Shown here piece after piece: positions 58,926 to 64,000 of a DNA stretch of 64,000 bases. Source of the stretch: Streptomyces sp. S.PNR 29 (GTDB lineage: Bacteria > Actinomycetota > Actinomycetes > Streptomycetales > Streptomycetaceae); NCBI RefSeq assembly GCF_030386795.1, contig NZ_JANUQM010000017.1, positions 1 to 64,000 of the forward strand, given 5' to 3'. Within the stretch, counting starts at the first letter, position 1, and the number at the start of each line of letters is the position of its first letter. The position numbers and the translations under genes are program-made. The notes below the pieces were generated by a model, which worked only from the letters and a program-made list of their open reading frames with translations, searched no databases and was not told the DNA's origin.

Positions 58926-59000
58926 GTACAGCTGCGCAGCAGCCTGCGTAGGTACAGCTGCGCAGCAGCCTGCGTAGGTACAGCTGCGCAGCAGCCTGCG
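58905..59000. repeat. 26-bp tandem repeat, 3.7 copies, spanning the gatD stop
   Basis: Units begin GCTGCGCAGCAGCCTGCGTA at 58905, 58931, 58957 and 58983 and are base-identical. The TAG inside each unit is the gatD stop codon in copy 1. Each unit contains the small palindrome GCTGCGCAGC. Confidence 0.95.
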
Positions 59001-59003
59001 TGA

Positions 59004-59045
59004 CCAGGGGTGTACGGCAGCCCGCGTGAGCTGCCGTACACCTGG
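59004..59045. terminator. Hairpin terminator after murT-gatD
   Basis: GTGTACGGCAGC and GCTGCCGTACAC form perfect 12-bp arms around an 8-base loop, extended outward by CCAGG/CCTGG pairing with one bulge. It separates gatD and its tandem repeats from pfkA. Confidence 0.85.
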
Positions 59046-59219
59046 TGTCAACCGCCTTGTCAACGGCCCGTCTGACGGCCCATCCGCACAGGTGAGCGGC
59101 CCCGTCCAGCAGGCGGACGCGTGGTGCTGCCCCGCCCCCTTGTGCCGCTAGGGTGTCGGGGATCGAGCCGGACAGCGTGGTCCGGTCCCCGTGCCCACGT
59201 TGAGAAGGTATTTCGGGCT

Positions 59220-60245
59220 ATGCGCATTGGTGTCCTCACGTCCGGCGGCGACTGCCCCGGCCTGAACGCCGTCATCCGGTCCGTCGTGCACCGTGCCGTC
59301 GCCGACCACGGCGACGAGGTCATCGGTTTCCGGGACGGCTGGAAGGGCCTCCTGGAGTGCGACTACCTCAAGCTCGACCTCGACGCGGTGGGCGGCATCC
59401 TCGCCCGCGGCGGCACCATCCTCGGCTCCTCCCGGGTCCGTCCCGAGCATCTGCGGGACGGCGTGGCCCGGGCCAAGGGCCATGTCGAGGAACTCGGCCT
59501 CGACGCCATCATCCCGATCGGCGGTGAGGGCACGCTGAAGGCGGCCCGGCTGTTGTCGGACAACGGCCTGCCGATAGTCGGCGTGCCGAAGACCATCGAC
59601 AACGACATCGCCGTCACGGACGTCACCTTCGGTTTCGACACGGCCGTCGGCGTCGCGACCGAGGCGCTGGACCGGCTGAAGACCACCGCCGAGTCGCACC
59701 AGCGTGTGCTGATCGTGGAGGTCATGGGCCGCCACACCGGCTGGATCGCCCTGCACTCGGGCATGGCGGCCGGCGCCCACGCCATCGTCGTCCCCGAGCG
59801 GCCCTTCGACATCGACGAGTTGACCAGGAAGGTCGGCGAGCGGTTCGAGGCGGGCAAGCGGTTCGCCATCGTGGTGGCGGCGGAGGGCGCCAAGCCGAAG
59901 CCCGGCAGCATGGACTTCGACGAGGGCGGCAAGGACATCTACGGCCACGAGCGCTTCGCCGGGATAGCGCGGCAGCTCTCGGTGGAGCTGGAGCGGCGGC
60001 TGGGCAAGGAGGCGCGGCCGGTGATCCTGGGCCATGTCCAGCGCGGTGGGACGCCCACGGCGTACGACCGGGTGCTGGCCACCCGGTTCGGATGGCATGC
60101 GGTGGAGGCCGTGCATCGCGGGGAGTTCGGGCAGATGACCGCGCTGCGTGGCACCGACATCGTGATGGTGTCCCTGGCGGAGGCGGTGGAGACGCTGAAG
60201 ACGGTGCCGGAGGACCGGTACGCCGAGGCCGAGTGCGTCCTGTAG
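59220..60245 (+). CDS. pfkA: 6-Phosphofructokinase
   Basis: A 341-residue glycolytic kinase of the PfkA family. Motifs: MRIGVLTSGGDCPGLNAVIRS (substrate glycine loop), FRDGWKGLLE, PIGGEGTLKAARLL, the catalytic PKTIDNDIAVTDVTFGFDTA (~123) and EVMGRHTGWIALHSGMAAGAHAIVVPE, and HVQRGGTPTAYDRVLATRFG. The GGEGT and following residues suggest that phosphate-donor preference (ATP or pyrophosphate) needs care: GGDGT is usual for ATP enzymes and E here is a variation. ATG 59220 follows GAGAAGG. Streptomyces carries several pfkA paralogues. A terminator follows. Confidence 0.95.
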   Translation: MRIGVLTSGGDCPGLNAVIRSVVHRAVADHGDEVIGFRDGWKGLLECDYLKLDLDAVGGILARGGTILGSSRVRPEHLRDGVARAKGHVEELGLDAIIPIGGEGTLKAARLLSDNGLPIVGVPKTIDNDIAVTDVTFGFDTAVGVATEALDRLKTTAESHQRVLIVEVMGRHTGWIALHSGMAAGAHAIVVPERPFDIDELTRKVGERFEAGKRFAIVVAAEGAKPKPGSMDFDEGGKDIYGHERFAGIARQLSVELERRLGKEARPVILGHVQRGGTPTAYDRVLATRFGWHAVEAVHRGEFGQMTALRGTDIVMVSLAEAVETLKTVPEDRYAEAECVL

Positions 60246-60282
60246 ATCGTCCTGGGAACCACGTCGTCCGGAACTGAAGAAT

Positions 60283-60314
60283 CCGCCCCCGGCCGCAGCT
60301 GCGGCCGGGGGCGG
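60283..60314. terminator. Perfect palindromic terminator after pfkA
   Basis: Arms CCGCCCCCGGCCGCAG and CTGCGGCCGGGGGCGG abut, giving a 32-bp palindrome 38 bp after the pfkA stop, followed by TTCT. Confidence 0.9.
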
Positions 60315-60369
60315 TTCTAGTCTTGTGCCGGACAGATTGCGCTCAACCCCCACGAAACAGGAGCCGCGG

Positions 60370-61320
60370 ATGGATCACAGCGGGCACGGCATGATGACGG
60401 ATCTGCCGCCGTTCACGCTGGGACGAGGGCTCGAATGGTCCGCGGACCCGTTCTTTCTCACGGCCTGCCTGCTGGGGCTGGCGCTGTACGGGTGGGGCGT
60501 CGTGCGGCTCGTGCGGCGTGGGGACAAGTGGCCCGTGGGGCGGACGGTCGCGTACGTCGCCGGGGTGCTGAGCATCGGGCTCATGATGTGCACCGGGCTG
60601 AACGACTACGGCATGGTCATGTTCAGCGTGCACATGGTCCAGCACATGGTGATCAGCATGGTGTCGCCGATCCTGATCCTGCTCGGCGCTCCGATCACCC
60701 TGGCGCTGCGTGCGCTGCCGACGGCGGGCCGTGGCCGCAAGGGGCCGCGGGAGCTGCTGCTGATGCTGCTGCACAGCCGGTACATGCGGATCATCACGCA
60801 TCCCGCGTTCACCATCCCGCTGTTCATCGCGAGCCTGTACGGGCTGTACTTCACCCCGTTGTTCGACTTCCTGATGGGCTCCAAGGCCGGGCACATCGCG
60901 ATGATGGTGCACTTCCTCGCCGTCGGCCTGGTGTTCTTCTGGCCGATCATGGGGGTGGACCCGGGTCCGCACCGGCCCGGCTATCTGTTGCGGATGCTGG
61001 AGCTGTTCGCGGGCATGCCGTTCCACGCGTTCTTCGGCATCGCGCTGATGATGGCGTCCGCGCCCATGGTGGAGACGTTCCAGAACCCGCCCGCCTCGCT
61101 GGGTATCGAGGCGCTCTCCGACCAGAACGCGGCCGGCGGGATCGCGTGGGCGTTCAGCGAGGTTCCGTCCGTGCTGGTGCTGATCGCGCTGCTGTTCCAG
61201 TGGTACGCGTCGGACCAGCGGCAGGCCCGGCGCCAGGACCGGGCCGCCGACCGTGACGGGGACAAGGAACTTGAGGCGTACAACGCCTATCTGGCCTCAC
61301 TGCACGCACGCGGGCGGTGA
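60370..61320 (+). CDS. Cytochrome c oxidase assembly protein (CtaG-like, caa3 type)
   Basis: A 316-residue membrane protein with a His/Met-rich start (MDHSGHGMMTDLPPF) and about seven spans, including FFLTACLLGLALYGWGVVRL, TVAYVAGVLSIGLMMCTGL, MFSVHMVQHMVISMVSPILILLG, FTIPLFIASLYGLYFTPLFDFLM, IAMMVHFLAVGLVFFWPIMGVD and FFGIALMMASAPMVETF. The conserved His residues in HMVQHM and MVHFLAVG fit the caa3_CtaG family, implicated in copper delivery to cytochrome oxidase. ATG 60370 follows an AGGAG motif. It is monocistronic, flanked by the pfkA terminator and a dead kinase fragment. Confidence 0.92.
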   Translation: MDHSGHGMMTDLPPFTLGRGLEWSADPFFLTACLLGLALYGWGVVRLVRRGDKWPVGRTVAYVAGVLSIGLMMCTGLNDYGMVMFSVHMVQHMVISMVSPILILLGAPITLALRALPTAGRGRKGPRELLLMLLHSRYMRIITHPAFTIPLFIASLYGLYFTPLFDFLMGSKAGHIAMMVHFLAVGLVFFWPIMGVDPGPHRPGYLLRMLELFAGMPFHAFFGIALMMASAPMVETFQNPPASLGIEALSDQNAAGGIAWAFSEVPSVLVLIALLFQWYASDQRQARRQDRAADRDGDKELEAYNAYLASLHARGR

Positions 61321-61341
61321 AGGGCGGCGCCCTTCAGTGGC

Positions 61342-61540
61342 GTGCCCGATGTGCTGGCGCTCGACGGGCTGCCCTGGGGCGTCACGCCGGACCGCACGGG
61401 GTCGCCGTACGGCCGGGTCCTGCTCGCCGGCCACGGCGGCTCGGGGCCGCCGGACTCCGGTGGGACGCCCACCGCCGACCTGTTCTCGCTGGGCCGCACG
61501 CTCTACTTCGGCGTCGAGGGCCGCGAGGGACGTGCCGCCG
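61342..61540 (+). pseudogene. Remnant of a serine/threonine protein kinase
   Basis: Within ATG 61342 to ~61540 the segment GTPTADLFSLGRTLYFGVEGREG matches kinase subdomain IX (usually AADLFSLGATLY..VEGRPPF) of Streptomyces Ser/Thr kinases. The catalytic loop, P-loop and everything beyond subdomain IX are missing, so only a short relic remains. The following ~150 bp hold no supported gene. Confidence 0.55.
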
Positions 61541-61691
61541 TCCGACTACGGATTCGACCCCTCGGTCTACGAGGCGGGGTCGTGGACCGGCCACGGCCCC
61601 AGGAAATCCGGCACACATTACGTCGTGTGCACCGTGCGGAAGCAGAACGGGGGCACCATGGAGAGGGACGAACCATGAGGAGGGTGTTGCG

Positions 61692-61865
61692 ATGCCCGGT
61701 TCTACGGACGGTTCAACGAAGACGATGGGGGCGCTCACACTGGGTGGGCTCGTGGTGGTGACGGCCTACACGGTGGCGCTCGGCAGCAACGGATGGCTGT
61801 GGTTCGGTTGGGTCGTCCTGGGGCTGATCACCCTCGGCATGATCGTCACCACCCGCAGCACCTGA
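61692..61865 (+). CDS. Small two-span membrane protein
   Basis: A 57-residue protein starting at ATG 61692 behind AGGAGGG, with hydrophobic segments TMGALTLGGLVVVTAYTVAL and GWLWFGWVVLGLITLGMIV separated by GSN. It ends 3 bp before the convergent histidine kinase gene. This is a typical short Streptomyces membrane protein with no known role. Confidence 0.75.
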   Translation: MPGSTDGSTKTMGALTLGGLVVVTAYTVALGSNGWLWFGWVVLGLITLGMIVTTRST

Positions 61866-61868
61866 GGT

Positions 61869-63083
61869 TCACTCGCGGGTGAGCCGCCCGGCCGAGTGCA
61901 CGCCCGGCTGGTATTTGGGCAGCCGGACGGTGATCTTCATGCCCGCGCCCACGGCGGTCTCGATCACGAGGCCGTGGTCGTCTCCGTAGACCTGGCGGAG
62001 CCGGTCGTCGACGTTGGACAGGCCGATGCCGCCCGAGGGGCTGACCTCGCGGGCGAGGATGCGGCGCAGCAGTCCGGGGTCCATGCCCGCGCCGTCGTCC
62101 TCGATGACGACCAGGGCCTCGGCGCCGGCGTCCTGCGCGGTGATCTGGATGTGGCACTTGCCCAGGGACACGGCCTTGCCCTCCAGGCCGTGCTTGACGG
62201 CGTTCTCGACGAGCGGCTGCAGGCACAGGAAGGGCAGGGCGACCGGCAGCACCTCGGGGGCGATCTGCAGGGTCACGGAGAGGCGGTCGCCGAAGCGTGC
62301 CCTGACCAGCGCCAAGTAGTGGTCGATGGCGTGGAGTTCGTCGGCGAGGGTGGTGAAGTCGCCGTGCCTGCGGAACGAGTAGCGGGTGAAGTCGGCGAAC
62401 TCCAGGAGGAGTTCGCGGGCGCGTTCGGGGTCGGTGCGGACGAACGAGGCGATCACCGCGAGCGAGTTGAAGATGAAGTGCGGGGATATCTGGGCCCGCA
62501 GTGCCTTGATCTCGGCCTCGATCAGCCGGGTGCGGGACTGGTCGAGGTCGGCCAGCTCCAGCTGGACGGAGACCCAGCGGGCGACTTCGCCGGCGGCCCG
62601 GACCAGGACGGCGGACTCGCGGGGCGCGCAGGCGACGAGGGCGCCGTGCACCCGGTCGTCGACGGTCAGCGGGGCGACCACGGCCCAGCGCACCGCGCAG
62701 TCGGGCGTGTCGCAGGTCAGCCGGAAGGCCTCGCCGCGGCCGGTCTCCAGCGGCCCGGCGAGGCGCGCCATGATCTCCGTGCGGTGGTGTGCTCCCGCGC
62801 CGTCCCAGACCAGGACCTCCTTCTCGTCGGTCAGGCACAGCGCGTCCGTGCCGAGCAGGGAGCGCAGCTTGCGGGCCGACTTGCGGGCCGTCTCCTCGGT
62901 CAGTCCCGCTCTGAGCGGGGGCGCGGCGAGGGAGGCGGTGTGCAGGGTCTGGAAGGTGGCGTGCTCGACGGGGGTGCCGAGCCCGCCGAGGTTCTGCGGC
63001 CGGGCCGTACGCCGCCCGAGCCAGAACCCGGCGGCCAGCAACGGCAGCACGGCCACGCACAGGCCCGCGAGGAAACCGCTCAT
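61869..63083 (-). CDS. LytS-type sensor histidine kinase
   Basis: A 404-residue kinase of the LytS/YehU class. One N-terminal membrane span (GFLAGLCVAVLPLLAAGFWLG) is followed by a GAF-like domain (residues 60-190) and the His_kinase domain with the phosphoacceptor in ALRAQISPHFIFNSLAVIASF (~212), then an ATPase domain with PFLCLQPLVENAVKHGLEGK, VIEDDGAGMDP and GIGLSNVDDRLRQVYG. ATG 63083 overlaps the stop of the symporter gene, so the two are coupled; kinase plus sodium:solute symporter pairs sense and import organic acids such as acetate or pyruvate. No response regulator gene adjoins it on the left; it would normally be of the LytTR class. Confidence 0.94.
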   Translation of the reverse strand: MSGFLAGLCVAVLPLLAAGFWLGRRTARPQNLGGLGTPVEHATFQTLHTASLAAPPLRAGLTEETARKSARKLRSLLGTDALCLTDEKEVLVWDGAGAHHRTEIMARLAGPLETGRGEAFRLTCDTPDCAVRWAVVAPLTVDDRVHGALVACAPRESAVLVRAAGEVARWVSVQLELADLDQSRTRLIEAEIKALRAQISPHFIFNSLAVIASFVRTDPERARELLLEFADFTRYSFRRHGDFTTLADELHAIDHYLALVRARFGDRLSVTLQIAPEVLPVALPFLCLQPLVENAVKHGLEGKAVSLGKCHIQITAQDAGAEALVVIEDDGAGMDPGLLRRILAREVSPSGGIGLSNVDDRLRQVYGDDHGLVIETAVGAGMKITVRLPKYQPGVHSAGRLTRE

Positions 63084-64000
63084 GCCGTCACCTCCGTCCG
63101 CAGTTCCTCCGGCAGGTGGAACCGGGCCAGGATCGCCGCCGTCCCGGCCGGCACCCGGCCCGGGGTGGCGAGGGACACCAGCACCATGGTGAGGAAGGCC
63201 AGCGGCACCGACCACAGCGCGGGCCAGGCGAGCAGCGCGTGCAGCGCCCCGCCGCCCGGGATGCCCGCCATGGTCGCGGTGACGGCGAGCAGCGCGGAGC
63301 CGCCGCCCACCAGCATCCCGGCGGCGGCGCCCGGCGGGGTCAGCCGCCGCCACCAGATGCCGAGGACCAGCAGCGGGCAGAACGACGACGCCGACACGGC
63401 GAACGCGAGCCCGACGGCGTCGGCGACCGGCAGCCCGCCGACGAGGACGCTCGCCGCGAGGGGTACGGCCATGGCGAGCACCGTGCCGAGCCGGAAGTGC
63501 CGTACGCCGCGGGAGGGCAGGACGTCCTGGGTGAGGACGCCCGCGATGGCCATGGTCAGCCCGGAGGCGGTGGACAGGAACGCGGCGAAGGCGCCCCCGG
63601 CGACCAGCGCCCCGAGCAGGTCGCCGCCCACTCCCCCGATCATGCGGTCGGGCAGCAGCAGGACCGCGGCGTCCGCGTCCCCGGTGAGGGTGAGTTCGGG
63701 GGCGTACAGGCGGCCCAGCGCGCCGTAGACCGGCGGCAGCAGGTAGAAGGCGCCGATCAGGCCGAGCACGGCGACGGTGGTGCGGCGGGCGGCGACGCCG
63801 TGCGGGCTGGTGTAGAAGCGGACCACGACGTGCGGCAGGCCCATGGTGCCGAGGAAGGTGGCGAGGATCAGTCCGTACGTCGCGTACAGGGGGCGTTCCT
63901 CGCGGTTCTCGGCCCGCGAGGGTGCGAGACCGCCGCTGCTGCGGGATTCCGCCCGGGGGACCGTGCTGCCCTGGGCGAAGGTCAGGCGGGTACCGGCGTC
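63080..64000 (-). CDS. Sodium:solute symporter (acetate/pyruvate type), 3' part only
   Basis: The frame is open through the right edge, so the 5' end is missing. Visible segments include ATFLGTMGLPHVVVRFYTSP, a hallmark of the SSS family (cation/acetate symporter ActP type), VLGLIGAFYLLPPVYGALG, GALVAGGAFAAFLSTASGLTMAIAGVLTQD and LGTVLAMAVPLAASVLVGGL, with at least six further membrane spans. The stop overlaps the ATG of the LytS kinase gene. It imports a small organic acid with sodium; the exact substrate is not determined. Confidence 0.93.
   Translation of the reverse strand, partial: DAGTRLTFAQGSTVPRAESRSSGGLAPSRAENREERPLYATYGLILATFLGTMGLPHVVVRFYTSPHGVAARRTTVAVLGLIGAFYLLPPVYGALGRLYAPELTLTGDADAAVLLLPDRMIGGVGGDLLGALVAGGAFAAFLSTASGLTMAIAGVLTQDVLPSRGVRHFRLGTVLAMAVPLAASVLVGGLPVADAVGLAFAVSASSFCPLLVLGIWWRRLTPPGAAAGMLVGGGSALLAVTATMAGIPGGGALHALLAWPALWSVPLAFLTMVLVSLATPGRVPAGTAAILARFHLPEELRTEVTA

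Noticed and set aside
58905..59000. Tandem repeats as a CRISPR array
   Set aside because: The units are directly adjacent with no unique spacers and no cas genes.

Overview
The window is high-GC actinobacterial DNA, almost certainly a Streptomyces chromosome: strong third-position GC bias, GTG starts, ATGA gene overlaps, a rare TTA codon in a large regulator, and typical streptomycete neighbours (MurT/GatD, PfkA, CtaG-like protein, DUF779 and several acyl-CoA dehydrogenases). About 1-40.9 kb is the right-hand part of a nonribosomal peptide gene cluster that runs off the left edge. The rest (about 40.9-64 kb) looks like ordinary chromosome.

Layout of the cluster. Positions 1-12,743 (minus) hold two translationally coupled NRPS genes: a 3,643-residue protein read as C-A-T-C-A-T-C-A-T-E, then a second synthetase that starts C-A and continues outside the window. 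A block at 12.9-20.6 kb contains dead transposases, gene remnants, a small winged-helix regulator pair and a drug-type ABC transporter with its divergent repressor; it is bounded by a 15-bp inverted repeat and looks inserted. From 20.6 to 33.4 kb (all minus) come a sensor kinase and response regulator, an ABC exporter, an MbtH-like protein, an alpha/beta hydrolase, dpgC, dpgB, dpgA, a fusion of a degenerate hydroxymandelate-oxidase domain with the HpgT aminotransferase, and a prephenate dehydrogenase. Divergently (33.6-35.9 kb, plus) lie hydroxymandelate synthase and an intact hydroxymandelate oxidase. A StrR/Bbr/Dbv4-type activator and a 980-residue LuxR regulator of the LAL type close the cluster.

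How it works together. Prephenate dehydrogenase supplies 4-hydroxyphenylpyruvate; HmaS, Hmo and HpgT turn it into 4-hydroxyphenylglycine (Hpg). DpgA, DpgB and DpgC turn malonyl-CoA into 3,5-dihydroxyphenylglyoxylate, which HpgT aminates to 3,5-dihydroxyphenylglycine (Dpg). The NRPSs, assisted by MbtH, should build an Hpg/Dpg-containing peptide. An EntF-like first condensation domain suggests that the chain is started by an acyl or aryl group or by an upstream carrier. The product cannot be named from this window. Two perfect GTCCAA-N17-TTGGAC sites, about 80-90 bp upstream of the large NRPS and of the hpgT fusion gene, match the recalled Bbr/Dbv4 consensus and tie the StrR-type activator to both transcription units. 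A TTA codon in the LuxR gene suggests bldA control above it.

Right flank. 40.9-64 kb carries GNAT, DUF779, exported phosphodiester-glycosidase and phosphodiesterase genes, an acyl-CoA dehydrogenase/quinone oxidoreductase operon, an XRE-cupin regulator divergent from a thioredoxin-reductase-like flavoprotein, an ATP-dependent DNA ligase with a NUDIX gene, a semialdehyde dehydrogenase, a TetR/acyl-CoA dehydrogenase pair, peptide deformylase, murT-gatD, pfkA, a CtaG-like gene and a LytS-type kinase coupled to a sodium:solute symporter that runs off the right edge. No rRNA, tRNA or CRISPR array was recognised.
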